This document shows positions 9,484 through 19,341 of a stretch of DNA of 64,000 nt, one piece after another. The notes beneath the pieces are model-generated. The model was not told the origin of the DNA and made no database searches. It worked only from the letters and a program-made list of their open reading frames with translations. A program made the position numbers and the translations under genes. How positions within the stretch are numbered: position 1 is the first letter of the stretch; each line of letters begins with the position of its first letter. This DNA comes from Celeribacter sp. PS-C1 (GTDB taxonomy: Bacteria > Pseudomonadota > Alphaproteobacteria > Rhodobacterales > Rhodobacteraceae), in NCBI RefSeq assembly GCF_019429625.1, contig NZ_JAHXRW010000010.1, positions 62,001-126,000 of the forward strand, given 5' to 3'.

Positions 9484-10421
9484 GCGCGTTTGGCCTCGAT
9501 CGCTTTCCAGATCAGCTCTGCCGTGTTGGTGCCATCGAAGCGCTCAAGCTCCTGAATACCCGTGGGCGAGGTCACATTGATCTCCGTCAGGTAGTCGCCA
9601 ATCACATCAATCCCGACAAAGACTTGGCCCTTCTCTTTCAAAAGCGGACCGATGCGCGCACAGATTTCCAAATCGCGCGCGGTCAAGCCGACTTTCTCGG
9701 CGCGTCCGCCGACGTGCATGTTCGACCGCGTTTCACCAGCTTGCGGCACTCGGTTGATCGCACCCACGGGTTCGCCATCGACGAGGATAACACGTTTGTC
9801 GCCATTCGACACGTCGGGCAGGAATTTCTGCACGATCATCGGTTCACGCGAAATGCCCGTGAACAGCTCATGCAAGGACGAGAGGTTGCGATCATTCGGA
9901 TCAAGACGGAACACGCCTGCGCCACCGTTGCCATAAAGGGGCTTCAGAATGATGTCGCCGTGCTTGTCCTTGAACGCCTTGATCGTCGCAAGGTCTCGGG
10001 CAATCGCAGTGGGTGGCGTCAGGTCCGGGAAGGTCAGGACCAGAAGTTTCTCAGGATAGTTACGCACCCAGAACGGATCGTTGACCACCAAAGTGCCCGG
10101 CGTGATCAGTTCAAGCAAGTGGGTTGTGGTGATATACCCCATGTCGAACGGCGGATCTTGGCGCAGCCACACCACGTCATAGTCGGACAAATCAACCTCA
10201 GTCATCTCGCCCAGCGTGTAGTGATCGCCCTCAATGCGGCGCACTTCAACCGGCCAGCCGCGCGCGGTAACACGGCCTTCCTGAAAGGCCAGATGATCCG
10301 GCGTGTAATAGAACAGCTCATGGCCGCGCTTTTGCGCCTCTTCCATGATGCGAAACGTGCTATCGGCATTGATGTTGATCGGACCGATCGGGTCCATTTG
10401 GATCGCGACTTTCAAGGGCAA
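9480..10421 (-). CDS. gshB: Glutathione synthase
   Basis: A 313-residue ATP-grasp ligase joining gamma-glutamylcysteine and glycine. It has the N-terminal [45 protein letters not shown], the ATP-binding [16 protein letters not shown], and the C-terminal [25 protein letters not shown] chose the TTG at 10421 because AGGAGG lies 5 nt upstream of it and the resulting length matches the family (E. coli GshB is 316 residues). In-frame ATGs at 10448 and 10472 have no good ribosome site. It heads a gshB-esterase unit on the minus strand. Confidence 0.93.
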   Translation of the reverse strand: MPLKVAIQMDPIGPININADSTFRIMEEAQKRGHELFYYTPDHLAFQEGRVTARGWPVEVRRIEGDHYTLGEMTEVDLSDYDVVWLRQDPPFDMGYITTTHLLELITPGTLVVNDPFWVRNYPEKLLVLTFPDLTPPTAIARDLATIKAFKDKHGDIILKPLYGNGGAGVFRLDPNDRNLSSLHELFTGISREPMIVQKFLPDVSNGDKRVILVDGEPVGAINRVPQAGETRSNMHVGGRAEKVGLTARDLEICARIGPLLKEKGQVFVGIDVIGDYLTEINVTSPTGIQELERFDGTNTAELIWKAIEAKRA

Positions 10422-10533
10422 GGTGGCCTCCTGGACTTGTTTCTCCATAGATGGACCAGCGTCCCGACGCATTCAATGAGAATATCCTGTGCACGAATTC
10501 ACAACAGGCCCCGCGATGTGCGGCCAAAGATCA

Positions 10534-10971
10534 TTACATTAGCGCATTCTCTAGGATTTCGACCTGCCCGATGCCATCGACCAAAGCCAGATCAATCCGC
10601 ATGGGAGTCAGCAATCCTGTGGGCAGCGCCCCGATGTAGGCCTCAGCCCCGGCGCAAAGACGCCCGATCTGTTTTGGCCCCAGATGACTGGCTGCGGCCG
10701 CAAAAGATTTGGAGGCTTTGACCTCCACAAATACGACCTCGGCTCCTTTGCGAAAGATCAGGTCAATCTCCCCCGCCGAACTGCGCCAGCGCTCTTCGAG
10801 CAGGTCATATCCGCGATTTTGGTAAAGGCGCGCGACGGAAGCCTCGGCACTCAGACCGAAGTCATAGGCCTTGCGCCCACGTTCCCGACGCCGAATTTCT
10901 GGCGCTTTCTGAAGATAATCAAAAGGAATCACGCCACCTTTTCCAAAACCACCTCTTACGTTAACGCCCAT
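10534..10971 (-). CDS. yraN: YraN/UPF0102 family endonuclease-fold protein
   Basis: A 145-residue protein with the UPF0102 core: GLSAEASVARLYQNRGYDLLEERWRSSAGEIDLIFRK, then VVFVEVKASKS. The spaced E, D, and E-x-K residues form a restriction-endonuclease-like active site. Its cellular role is not established; it co-occurs with rsmI and lpoA in many proteobacteria, as it does here. The ATG at 10971 lies inside the last codons of rsmI, an 11-nt overlap, suggesting coupled translation. The 112 nt between this gene and gshB hold only gshB leader sequence. Confidence 0.88.
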   Translation of the reverse strand: MGVNVRGGFGKGGVIPFDYLQKAPEIRRRERGRKAYDFGLSAEASVARLYQNRGYDLLEERWRSSAGEIDLIFRKGAEVVFVEVKASKSFAAAASHLGPKQIGRLCAGAEAYIGALPTGLLTPMRIDLALVDGIGQVEILENALM

Positions 10972-11821
10972 CCGTCATGGCCAGCGCCATCTGATAAACG
11001 TCTCGCTTTTTCAAACCATGGCGCTTTGCAACCTCTGCCGCGGCATCTTTCACCGTCATACTCTGCAAAGCCGCCTCAAGATCCGCCTCAAGATCCGCCT
11101 CGGACACCTCCACTTGATCCGCACGCCCGACCAAAAGCACGATCTCCCCTTTCACTGGCGCATCGCGAAGACTTTCCTCAAGCTCACGCAGTGTGCCTTT
11201 TCGGACCTCTTCGAACCGTTTCGTCAGCTCGCGGCACAGAGCCGCCGGACGCGTTTCCCCCAAGGTGTCGCACAATTCTCCTAACGTTCGGTGAATGCGC
11301 TTCGGGCTTTCGTAAAATCCGAGAGTGGCGGGCACGGGGGCAAAGGAGGAAAAAAATTTCAGGCGCGCGCCTGTCGAAGACGGCGGGAAGCCAGCGAAGA
11401 GAAAGCGATCCGACGGCAGGCCCGAGATGGTCAGCGCCGCAATCATCGCCGAGGGCCCCGGCGCGGAGGTGACCGTAATATTGCGCTCAAGCGCTTCGCG
11501 GCACAAAACAAAACCCGGATCGGCCACCAGAGGCGTGCCTGCCTCCGAGGCATAGGCCACGGATTTGCCCTCTTCCATCAGAGCAATGAGGCGCGGGCGC
11601 ATCTGTGCACCGTTGTGATCGTGGTAGGGATAGATGTGGCGTCCCTCCAGAGGCACACCATGAATTTCCATCAACTTACGCAGGGATCGTGTGTCCTCGG
11701 CAGCCAAGACATCGGCAGAGGCCAGAATGTCGAGCGCCCGAAGCGTGATGTCCCGCGCGTTTCCAATGGGCGTGGCGAGAAAATGGAGACCGGCAGAAAG
11801 CGGCTTGGTTTGATATATCAA
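10961..11821 (-). CDS. rsmI: 16S rRNA (cytidine-1402-2'-O)-methyltransferase
   Basis: A 286-residue tetrapyrrole-methylase-fold enzyme that methylates C1402 of 16S rRNA in the ribosomal P site, using S-adenosylmethionine. Key segments are LHFLATPIGNARDITLRAL, AEDTRSLRKLM, SVAYASEAGTPLVADPGF, APGPSAMIAALTISGLPSDRF and FYESPKRIHRTLGEL. The start codon is TTG, with AAAGGG about 13 nt upstream. It is divergent from the LpoA-like gene across 116 nt and followed by yraN. This rsmI-lpoA-yraN neighbourhood is the same set known from E. coli (yraL-yraM-yraN). Confidence 0.92.
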   Translation of the reverse strand: MIYQTKPLSAGLHFLATPIGNARDITLRALDILASADVLAAEDTRSLRKLMEIHGVPLEGRHIYPYHDHNGAQMRPRLIALMEEGKSVAYASEAGTPLVADPGFVLCREALERNITVTSAPGPSAMIAALTISGLPSDRFLFAGFPPSSTGARLKFFSSFAPVPATLGFYESPKRIHRTLGELCDTLGETRPAALCRELTKRFEEVRKGTLRELEESLRDAPVKGEIVLLVGRADQVEVSEADLEADLEAALQSMTVKDAAAEVAKRHGLKKRDVYQMALAMTDGR

Positions 11822-11937
11822 TGTGATCTCTGCCCTTTGCAGCGTTTACTCTTTGTAGACTGTCGCATAGTCTGCCCGCAAATTTGCGTGACCGGTCCCC
11901 CGTGTTGCGCCTTTGCCGTCAGGAGTGAGGTTTCCCT

Positions 11938-13116
11938 ATGTTCGCTGTTCTTCGCGCCGCCCGCAAGTCGCTCACCAAAGTTGCGCTTGGCCTGTCTGTT
12001 ATTGCTCTCGCGGCCTGTGATCCGGGCGCTCTTCCTGTCTCGGGGGGACCTACGATCAACACATCAAGGCCGGTGCCCGTGGCCCTTCTCGTGCCTTACG
12101 AATCACAACAGGGCGGCGACGTTGCGATGGCACGCTCGATCGAGAACGCGGCGCGTCTCGCCATGGCCGATCTTGACGGTGTCGCGATTGACTTGCGTGT
12201 CTACCCGACCGGAGGACAGGCCGAACGCGCCTCTGCCGCCGCGTCGCAGGCCGTCAGTGACGGCGCCAAGATCATCCTCGGGCCGGTTTATGGTGGCTCT
12301 GCCAAACTGGCTGGCATTCCGGCGGCCAATGCGGGCATCAACGTGCTGTCCTTCTCCAACAACCCAGATGTCGCGGGCGGCAACGTCTTTATCCTTGGGC
12401 CGACCTTTGACAATACCGCCAACCGGCTGGTGTCCTATGCCCGCGCCAACGGCAAAGGCCGCATCATGGTCGTCAATGGCAACAGCCCGGCCGAAAACGC
12501 CGGTGCCGATGCGATCAAAACTGCAATCAGCCGCCAAGGCGCAACACTCGCGGGCAGCCAGAGCTTTGAGTTGAGCCAGCAAGGTGTGGTGCAAGCCATC
12601 CGCCCGATCGCCACCGCCGCGCGCAACTCGAATGCCGATGCGATCTTTTTCACGTCCGGCAATGACGGCGCAATGCCGCTTTTGGCGCAGATGCTGCCGG
12701 AGAACGGCATCAAATCGCCGAACCCGCAATATATCGGCCTGCAACGCTGGAACGTGCCCGCGTCGGCGCTGAGCCTGCCGGGTCTGCAGGACAGTTGGTT
12801 CGCCATTCCCGACCAACAGCTGACCAGCAACTTCTCGGCGCATTATTCCGCCACCTATGGTCAGGCGCCGCATGCTTTGGCCGGTCTGGCCTATGACGGC
12901 ATCGCCGCCATCGGCGCGCTGGTAAAGGACGGCAACCAAAACGCCCTGACCGCTCAAGGCCTGACCCGTGGGTCTGGTTTTGTTGGCGTGAACGGGATTT
13001 TCCGACTGATGTCCGACGGCACCAATCAACGCGGCCTCTCCATCGCGACCATTCAAAATAATCAGGTAATCGAGATTGACCCTGCCCCAAGAGCCTTCCG
13101 TGGCGCCGGATACTGA
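11938..13116 (+). CDS. LpoA-like penicillin-binding-protein activator lipoprotein
   Basis: A 392-residue predicted outer-membrane lipoprotein. The signal ends in the lipobox LAAC, with lipidated Cys at about residue 27. The remainder is a periplasmic leucine-binding (type 1) fold: PVALLVPYESQQGG, AMADLDGVAIDLRVY, ILGPVYGGSAKLAG, and VLSFSNNPDVAGGNVFILG. This matches the C-terminal half of E. coli LpoA, which stimulates PBP1A; the N-terminal TPR half of E. coli LpoA is absent, as is usual in alphaproteobacteria. An AGGAG lies about 12 nt before the ATG. Its last 41 nt overlap glnD, and rsmI and yraN lie on the other side. Confidence 0.85.
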   Translation: MFAVLRAARKSLTKVALGLSVIALAACDPGALPVSGGPTINTSRPVPVALLVPYESQQGGDVAMARSIENAARLAMADLDGVAIDLRVYPTGGQAERASAAASQAVSDGAKIILGPVYGGSAKLAGIPAANAGINVLSFSNNPDVAGGNVFILGPTFDNTANRLVSYARANGKGRIMVVNGNSPAENAGADAIKTAISRQGATLAGSQSFELSQQGVVQAIRPIATAARNSNADAIFFTSGNDGAMPLLAQMLPENGIKSPNPQYIGLQRWNVPASALSLPGLQDSWFAIPDQQLTSNFSAHYSATYGQAPHALAGLAYDGIAAIGALVKDGNQNALTAQGLTRGSGFVGVNGIFRLMSDGTNQRGLSIATIQNNQVIEIDPAPRAFRGAGY

Positions 13117-15898
13117 TCGTCCGGCTCTGACCACATTTCTACCAACGCCCTCGGGCACGTTCATCTGCGCGCAAGACGCGATTTTCGACAGCGCCGCCGT
13201 CGCGAAAGAGCTTGAAGCCGGATGGGCCGAGGCCACCAGTGACGCCGAGATTCGCAAGGCCACGGTGTCGGTTCTGAACGCGGCCCAGAAACGGGGCCGC
13301 GCCGCCATTGCCACCGCCATGTCCGAGGCGCCGCGCAATGCGCGACCGGCGCTTCGGGCCTATGCCTGGCTGACCGATTGTCTCGTGACCACGGTGCTAT
13401 TCACTGCGACCATAAAGCTGCACCCGAACCCCAATCCCACAGAAGGCGAACGCATCGCCGTTCTGGCTGTGGGCGGGTATGGGCGCGGGGAGATGTCTCC
13501 CTATTCCGACGTCGATCTGTTGTTCCTTGCCCCCCACAAGATCACCGGCTGGATCGAAAGCGTGGTCGAGAGCATGCTTTACATGTTCTGGGACCTGCAC
13601 CTCAAAGTCGGGCATTCGACCCGCACGGTCCGCGATTGTATCCGGCTCGGCAAAGAGGATTTCACCATCCGCACCGCCATGCTTGAGCTGCGGTTCCTGT
13701 CCGGCAATCGCGATCTGGCGACGGAATTGCACGTCAGACTGCGTGACGAGCTGTTCCGCAACACAGCGCGCGAGTTCATCGAAGCCAAGCTCGAAGAACG
13801 CGCCGAACGCCACCGCAAACAAGGCGGCCAGCGATATGTCGTGGAGCCGAATATCAAAGAGGGCAAAGGCGGGCTGCGCGATCTGCACACGCTTTTTTGG
13901 ATCGCGAAATATGTGCACGGCGTGCGCAACACCGCCGATTTGGTGAAGGCGGGCGTCTTTACCCAAGATGAATATCGTCAGTTCGAAGAGGCCGAGACCT
14001 TCCTTCACGCCACCCGCAACGCGCTGCACCTGATTGCCGGGCGTCCGATGGATCAGCTGACCTTCGATATGCAGGTCGAGGTGGCCGAACGTCTTGGCTA
14101 TATCGACCACACGGGGCGCCGCGCCGTCGAGCATTTCATGCAGAACTACTTTCTGCACGCCACGCGCGTCGGCGAATTGACGCGGATTTTCCTGACCTCA
14201 CTCGAAGCACAACACGTCAAACAAGAACCGGCGCTGCAACGCCTGCTCAAACGCCGCCGCAAGGTGGGCGATCAATATGAGATGGTGCACAACAGGCTGA
14301 ACCTGCGCGACCGCACGGCATTTTTAACTGACAAACTCAATCTATTGCGGGTCTTCGAAGAAGGGCTCCGCACAGGTTATCTGTTGCACCCAGATGTGAT
14401 GCGCCTGATCTCCGCCAATCTCGACAAGATCGACAATGAGATGCGCAATGATCCTGAGGCACAGCGCATTTTCCTCGATCTTCTCTTGAAACACGGCAAC
14501 CCGGAACGCGCGCTCCGGCGGATGAACGAACTGGGCGTTCTGGGTGCTTTCATCCCGGAATTCCAACACATCGTCGCGATGATGCAGTTCAACATGTATC
14601 ACAGCTACACGGTGGACGAGCACACGATTCAGGTGATCTCCAATCTGGCAGAAATCGAACGTGGCGAATTGGAAGATGCCCTGCCGGTCTCGACCAATAT
14701 CCTGAAGAACGGCGTGAACCGGCGGGTGTTGTATGTCGCCCTGCTGCTGCACGACATCGGCAAGGGGCGTGTCGAAGACCATTCCGTGATCGGCGCGCAA
14801 ATCGCCCGCAAGGTGGCGCCGAGACTGGGCCTCAAACCTGCCGAATGCGAGACCGTCGAATGGCTGGTGCGCTATCACCTTTTGATGTCGGACATCGCCC
14901 AGAAACGCGACATCGCCGATCCGCGCACGGTACGCGATTTCGCCAAGGCGGTGAAAACCCGCGAGCGGCTCGATCTTTTGACGGTGCTTACCGTCTGTGA
15001 CATTCGCGGCGTCGGCCCGGATGTGTGGAACAACTGGAAAGCCACGCTGATCCGCAACCTACATTCGCAGACAGCTTATGCGCTCGAACACGGGCTTGAA
15101 GAGATCAACCGTGACGCCCGCGAAGGCGAGGCGAAAAAAGAGCTGCGCAGCCGGCTTCAGGATTGGGATGCCGCCGAAAAGCGCACCGAGTTGCAGCGGC
15201 ACTACAGCACCTATTGGCAAGGTCTACCCTTTGCCGCGCATGAGATTTTCGCGCATCTGCTCAAAGATATCCAAACCGACGAAATCCGCATCGACCTGCA
15301 TCAGGACGAGGACCGCGACGCCACGCGCGCCTGTTTTGCACTGGCCGATCACCACGGGATTTTCTCGCGTCTCGCGGGCGCACTTGCGCTTGTCGGCGCT
15401 AATGTCGTGGACGCGCGCACCTATACCTCGAAGGATGGCTACGCGACCGCCGTCTTCTGGATTCAGGACAATGACGGCAACCCGTTTGAGAGCGCCCGCC
15501 TGCCGCGTCTGCGTCAAATGATCGACAAGATCCTGCGCGGTCAGGTCATGGCCCGAGAGGCGCTCGACACCCGCGACAAGATCAAAAAGCGCGAAAGCCG
15601 GTTTAACGTTCCGACCTCGATCATCTTCGACAACGAAGGCTCGGAGATTTTCACCATCATCGAGGTCGACACCCGCGACCGCCCCGGTCTTTTGTATGAC
15701 CTAACGCGGGTTCTGGCCGAAAACAGCATCTCCATCGTCACCGCCCAGATCGCCACTTACGGCGCGCAGGTGGTCGATGTGTTCTATGTGAAGGATATGT
15801 TCGGGATGAAACTCCATGCCGAATCCAAGCGCAAATCGCTTGAGAAGAAACTGCGGGAGGCCATCGTGACCGGCGCGAAACGGGCGCAAGTGCAATGA
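13076..15898 (+). CDS. glnD: [Protein-PII] uridylyltransferase / uridylyl-removing enzyme
   Basis: A 940-residue nitrogen sensor that uridylylates PII (GlnB/GlnK) when glutamine is low and removes UMP when it is high. The nucleotidyltransferase site is GGYGRGEMSPYSDVD at residues 133-147. The GlnE-like helical domain follows, then an HD hydrolase domain (NMYHSYTVDEHTIQ, LLLHDIGKGR) and two C-terminal ACT domains that bind glutamine (starting near AHEIFAHLL and FTIIEVDTRDRPGLLYDLT). The only family-like start is a TTG at 13076 within the 3' end of the LpoA-like gene; a GTG at 13100 is possible. It overlaps murJ by 4 nt. Confidence 0.95.
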   Translation: MTLPQEPSVAPDTDRPALTTFLPTPSGTFICAQDAIFDSAAVAKELEAGWAEATSDAEIRKATVSVLNAAQKRGRAAIATAMSEAPRNARPALRAYAWLTDCLVTTVLFTATIKLHPNPNPTEGERIAVLAVGGYGRGEMSPYSDVDLLFLAPHKITGWIESVVESMLYMFWDLHLKVGHSTRTVRDCIRLGKEDFTIRTAMLELRFLSGNRDLATELHVRLRDELFRNTAREFIEAKLEERAERHRKQGGQRYVVEPNIKEGKGGLRDLHTLFWIAKYVHGVRNTADLVKAGVFTQDEYRQFEEAETFLHATRNALHLIAGRPMDQLTFDMQVEVAERLGYIDHTGRRAVEHFMQNYFLHATRVGELTRIFLTSLEAQHVKQEPALQRLLKRRRKVGDQYEMVHNRLNLRDRTAFLTDKLNLLRVFEEGLRTGYLLHPDVMRLISANLDKIDNEMRNDPEAQRIFLDLLLKHGNPERALRRMNELGVLGAFIPEFQHIVAMMQFNMYHSYTVDEHTIQVISNLAEIERGELEDALPVSTNILKNGVNRRVLYVALLLHDIGKGRVEDHSVIGAQIARKVAPRLGLKPAECETVEWLVRYHLLMSDIAQKRDIADPRTVRDFAKAVKTRERLDLLTVLTVCDIRGVGPDVWNNWKATLIRNLHSQTAYALEHGLEEINRDAREGEAKKELRSRLQDWDAAEKRTELQRHYSTYWQGLPFAAHEIFAHLLKDIQTDEIRIDLHQDEDRDATRACFALADHHGIFSRLAGALALVGANVVDARTYTSKDGYATAVFWIQDNDGNPFESARLPRLRQMIDKILRGQVMAREALDTRDKIKKRESRFNVPTSIIFDNEGSEIFTIIEVDTRDRPGLLYDLTRVLAENSISIVTAQIATYGAQVVDVFYVKDMFGMKLHAESKRKSLEKKLREAIVTGAKRAQVQ

Positions 15899-17436
15899 AG
15901 CCCATCCGCCTTGTCCGCGGCTTTGTCACGGTGGGCGGCTGGACCCTGATGAGCCGCATCCTGGGCTTTGTCCGGGACGCGCTGATCGCGGCCTTTTTCG
16001 GCGCGGGACCCGTAGCCGAAGCCTTCGCCGTCGCCTTTTCGCTGCCCAACATGTTCCGCAGGTTCTTTGCCGAGGGCACGCTCAACGTTGCCTTCGTGCC
16101 GATGTTCTCGAAAAAGGTTGAAGCCGAGGATCACGCCAAACGTTTTGCCGAGGAAACGCTGGCGGTTCTCGCAACTGCTCTGATCGCGCTCACGCTTTTG
16201 GCAACCCTTTTCATGCCCGCTTTGGTCACGCTGATGGCGGCGGGTCTTATTGGCGACCAAAGGTTCGATCTGGCCGTCGATTTTGGCCGCATCGCCTTTC
16301 CCTATGTGCTGTTCATCTCGGTGGGCGCGCTGTTTTCCGGCATTTTGAACGCCACCGGTCGTTTCGCCGCCGCCGCCGCCGCGCCTGTCATGCTCAATGT
16401 TGTGCTCTCGGTGGCCATGATTGCAGCCTCGAAAATGGGCCTATCCGTCGAGCGCGCGCTGATCTGGGCCGTGCCGGTCGCAGGGGCCGCGCAATTGGCC
16501 GTGGTCTGGATCGCCGCCGCCAAGGCCGGATTTAATCTGCGCCCGCGCCTGCCCCGCCTCACGCCGGAAATCAAATCTCTACTGGTTCTGGCCGGTCCTG
16601 CCGCACTGGCGGGTGGTGTGGTTCAAATCAACCTTCTGGTCGGGCGTCAGGTCGCGTCTTTCTCGCAGGAAGGCGCGATCCAATATCTGAACCTCGCGGA
16701 TCGTCTTTATCAGTTGCCGTTGGGCGTGGTCGCGATCGCCATCGGTATCGTGCTGTTGCCCGATCTGTCTCGGCGCCTTCAGGCAGGAGATCACAAGGGC
16801 GCCCGCGATGCCTACAACAGAGCTTTTGAGTTCGCGCTTTTGCTCACCGTTCCTGCAGCCGTCGCCCTGATCGTGATCCCGGATGTGTTGATTTCCTTCC
16901 TGTTCCAGCGTGGCGCCTTCACGGCGGAGGACACGCAAAAGACGGCGCTTGCGGTGATGATCTACGGGTTGGGCTTGCCTGCTTTTGTGATGCAAAAGGT
17001 GCTGCAACCGCTCTATTTCGCCCGCGAAGACACCAAAACGCCATTCCGCTTCGCGGTCTACGCCATGGTGATCAACGCAGTTGTCGCCGTCGGACTGTCC
17101 TTTGTCATCGGCTATCTCGCCGCCGCTGTCGCGACAACGCTGGCCGCTTGGGGCATGGTGGCGCTGTTGTGGTTTGGCAAGAAAGGCATGGGCGAAGACG
17201 TCCACGCCGACACCCGCCTGATCCGCCGCGCGCCGCGCATCCTGATCGCTGCTCTTTTGATGGGCGCTGTGCTTTGGGGCGGTGAGATGGCGCTTTCACC
17301 GGTGTTCGAGCTGTCGCGCGGGATGGGGACGCTTCTGTTGGTGGCGCTTGGGATCGTTGGCTATTTCACCTTCGCGCATCTGATCGGCGCGGTGCGCATG
17401 GCGGAGTTGAGAGGCTCGGTGCGTCGCGGCGGGTGA
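15895..17436 (+). CDS. murJ: Lipid II flippase
   Basis: A 513-residue polytopic membrane protein of the MurJ/MviN family that moves lipid II to the periplasmic face for peptidoglycan synthesis. It opens with RGFVTVGGWTLMSRILGFVRDALIAAFFGAGPVAEAFAVAF and continues through about 14 hydrophobic segments, including the family PNMFRRFFAEG and LFQRGAFTAEDT. The start overlaps the glnD stop (ATGA), so LpoA-like protein, GlnD and MurJ are likely made from one mRNA. Two of the three act on cell-wall synthesis. The gene ends 111 nt before the convergent rhomboid-fold gene. Confidence 0.95.
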   Translation: MKPIRLVRGFVTVGGWTLMSRILGFVRDALIAAFFGAGPVAEAFAVAFSLPNMFRRFFAEGTLNVAFVPMFSKKVEAEDHAKRFAEETLAVLATALIALTLLATLFMPALVTLMAAGLIGDQRFDLAVDFGRIAFPYVLFISVGALFSGILNATGRFAAAAAAPVMLNVVLSVAMIAASKMGLSVERALIWAVPVAGAAQLAVVWIAAAKAGFNLRPRLPRLTPEIKSLLVLAGPAALAGGVVQINLLVGRQVASFSQEGAIQYLNLADRLYQLPLGVVAIAIGIVLLPDLSRRLQAGDHKGARDAYNRAFEFALLLTVPAAVALIVIPDVLISFLFQRGAFTAEDTQKTALAVMIYGLGLPAFVMQKVLQPLYFAREDTKTPFRFAVYAMVINAVVAVGLSFVIGYLAAAVATTLAAWGMVALLWFGKKGMGEDVHADTRLIRRAPRILIAALLMGAVLWGGEMALSPVFELSRGMGTLLLVALGIVGYFTFAHLIGAVRMAELRGSVRRGG

Positions 17437-17484
17437 GGTCTTTCTCGCAGCCCGACACAGGCCCACTACGATCTCATTTACCCC

Positions 17485-17515
17485 GCATTAAGGTTAATCT
17501 GATTAACCTTAATGC
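17485..17515. repeat. Perfect 14-bp inverted repeat with 3-nt loop
   Basis: The arms are GCATTAAGGTTAAT (17485-17498) and ATTAACCTTAATGC (17502-17515), separated by CTG. The arms are AT-rich in a GC-rich region. The element sits between the convergent murJ and rhomboid-fold genes, where a bidirectional terminator is expected, but neither side has the usual T tract. It could be a terminator, an mRNA 3'-end stabiliser or a protein-binding palindrome. Confidence 0.7.
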
Positions 17516-17547
17516 CTGTTAGGATTTGGGTCGGGAGGGAAACACCT

Positions 17548-18246
17548 CTACCGCTGACGCAGCCGCATCAAAATCCGACCGAACGCCCCCGGCACCAGCA
17601 AAGCCGCCGTGCCGAACCCGGCCACAAAGCCCGCCAGATCGGCCACCCAATCGGGAGAGCCGCCAAACAGCAGGCCGTAGACCAGCTGCAAGCCCATCAA
17701 AAAGCCGATGAGCGTAAAGGCCCGCATGCGGTTTTCCTGCATCTGACCAAGACCCAGCCACAAAATGAACGTATAGGCGCCGATAAAACCATAGGCGGCT
17801 GGATAGGCGCCCAGTAGTGGCGTTGCGGCATTCAAGATCAATCCGAACGCCAAAGAGCCGGCCAGCGTCGAGACGATGAAAATCACCAGAACCGCCAGAT
17901 TGCCAAAGGTCTCGCCTACCATCTTGCCCAGCGCCAAAACGAAGACGATGACCATCAGCGCATGGGTGATCGAATAGTGCACGAAGGCATAGGTGAAGAA
18001 CCGGCGAAGATGTTCGAACGGCCAGGTGCTTTGCGCCCGCATCGCCTCGAACACCGTATCGAAAAAGCCGTAAGTCTCCATCGCGCCAATCCGCCAACCG
18101 ACGGCGTCCGGCCCCCCGACCAATCCAAGCGTTCCGATCTGGAACACCAATTCAATGCCCCCCAGTACCAAAGCAATGGCAATCACCATCGGTGGCAGCG
18201 CATTAAATGGCGCTTCCGGGCGGGAATACTCGGGATCATCGGACAT
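17548..18246 (-). CDS. Rhomboid-fold membrane protein lacking catalytic residues (likely pseudoprotease)
   Basis: A 232-residue protein with about six or seven membrane segments and the rhomboid layout. The expected GxSG nucleophile motif reads GAYPA at residues 146-150, so the Ser position holds Tyr148 and the following Gly is Pro. The expected AHxxG histidine motif reads ADLAGF at 202-207, with Asp203 in place of His. The loop-2 His (H95 in THALMV) remains, but the Asn four residues later is Val99. The fold is kept while the catalytic dyad is gone, as in iRhoms and derlins, which bind or deliver membrane clients. It is divergent from trpS. Function unknown. Confidence 0.8.
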   Translation of the reverse strand: MSDDPEYSRPEAPFNALPPMVIAIALVLGGIELVFQIGTLGLVGGPDAVGWRIGAMETYGFFDTVFEAMRAQSTWPFEHLRRFFTYAFVHYSITHALMVIVFVLALGKMVGETFGNLAVLVIFIVSTLAGSLAFGLILNAATPLLGAYPAAYGFIGAYTFILWLGLGQMQENRMRAFTLIGFLMGLQLVYGLLFGGSPDWVADLAGFVAGFGTAALLVPGAFGRILMRLRQR

Positions 18247-18324
18247 TACTGGGGCCTTTCCTTGACGCTCTCGTCCCGCATAGGTAAGCCACGATCACCT
18301 ATTATTCCAGTGACGGAGTTCCAG

Positions 18325-19341
18325 ATGGACAAGCCTGCCTTTACCCCCCGCGTCTTTTCGGGGATCAAGCCTTCGGGCGGGCTCACTCTCGGCAACTACC
18401 TCGGGGCGATCAAACGCTTCGTGGGGATGCAGGGCGGTGAGTTCGAAACCATCTATTGCGTGGTGGATATGCACGCGATCACCGTCTGGCAAAGCCCTGA
18501 GGACCTGCGCCACGCGACCCGCGAAGTCGCCGCCGGCTACCTCGCCGCGGGCATTGATCCCGACAAGTCGATCCTGTTCAACCAATCCCGCGTTTCGGCC
18601 CATGCCGAGCTGGGCTGGTTGTTCAACTGTGTCGCCCGCGTCGGCTGGATGAACCGCATGACGCAGTTCAAGGACAAGGCGGGCAAGAACGCCGAAAATG
18701 TGTCTTTGGGCCTCTACGCCTACCCGTCTCTTATGGCAGCCGATATTCTGCTGTACCACGCAACGCACGTTCCCGTGGGCGAGGACCAGAAACAGCACGT
18801 CGAACTGACCCGCGACATCGCCAATAAATTCAACCACGATTACAAGGTCGATTTTTTCCCCGAGACCATCCCTGTGATCGAAGGCCCCGCGATGCGGGTG
18901 ATGAACCTGCGCGATGGCACGAAGAAGATGTCAAAGTCGGGTGAGAGCGACATGGAACGTGTCAACATGACCGATGACGCGGACACCATCGCCAAGAAGT
19001 TCAAAAAGTCCAAAACCGACCCGGAAGTCCTTCCCGAAGAGATGGAAGGCCTCGCCAACCGTCCCGAGGCGCGCAACCTCGTCAACATTTACGCAGGTCT
19101 CGCCAATATGACCGGCGAAGAGGTTCTGGCCGAATATGGCGGTCAGGGTTGGGGCAAGTTCAAACCGGCTCTGGCGGAATTGGCGGTCGAACATCTCGCG
19201 CCGATTTCCTCGGAGATGAAGCGCCTGATGGACGACCCGGCAGAGATCGACCGGATCATGGCGAAAGGGGCCGAGAAGGCCAATGAGATCGCGCAGCCGA
19301 TTCTCGCCAAGACCTTCGACATTATGGGGTTCGTGCGCTGA
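18325..19341 (+). CDS. trpS: Tryptophanyl-tRNA synthetase
   Basis: A 338-residue class I synthetase charging tRNA-Trp. It has the HIGH-like [15 protein letters not shown] near residue 14 and the KMSKS loop as [16 protein letters not shown] near 198. Between them are [10 protein letters not shown] and [23 protein letters not shown]. The ATG at 18325 follows ACGGAG at 8 nt; the reading frame is open upstream but the N-terminus [18 protein letters not shown] fits the family. A partial copy of its last 24 nt recurs 56 nt downstream. Confidence 0.96.
   Translation: MDKPAFTPRVFSGIKPSGGLTLGNYLGAIKRFVGMQGGEFETIYCVVDMHAITVWQSPEDLRHATREVAAGYLAAGIDPDKSILFNQSRVSAHAELGWLFNCVARVGWMNRMTQFKDKAGKNAENVSLGLYAYPSLMAADILLYHATHVPVGEDQKQHVELTRDIANKFNHDYKVDFFPETIPVIEGPAMRVMNLRDGTKKMSKSGESDMERVNMTDDADTIAKKFKKSKTDPEVLPEEMEGLANRPEARNLVNIYAGLANMTGEEVLAEYGGQGWGKFKPALAELAVEHLAPISSEMKRLMDDPAEIDRIMAKGAEKANEIAQPILAKTFDIMGFVR

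Noticed and set aside
11018-11284. Possible repeat of GATCCGCCTC near the end of rsmI
   Set aside because: A short in-frame tandem repeat (Leu-Glu-Ala-Asp) in an acidic helix; ordinary coding slippage.
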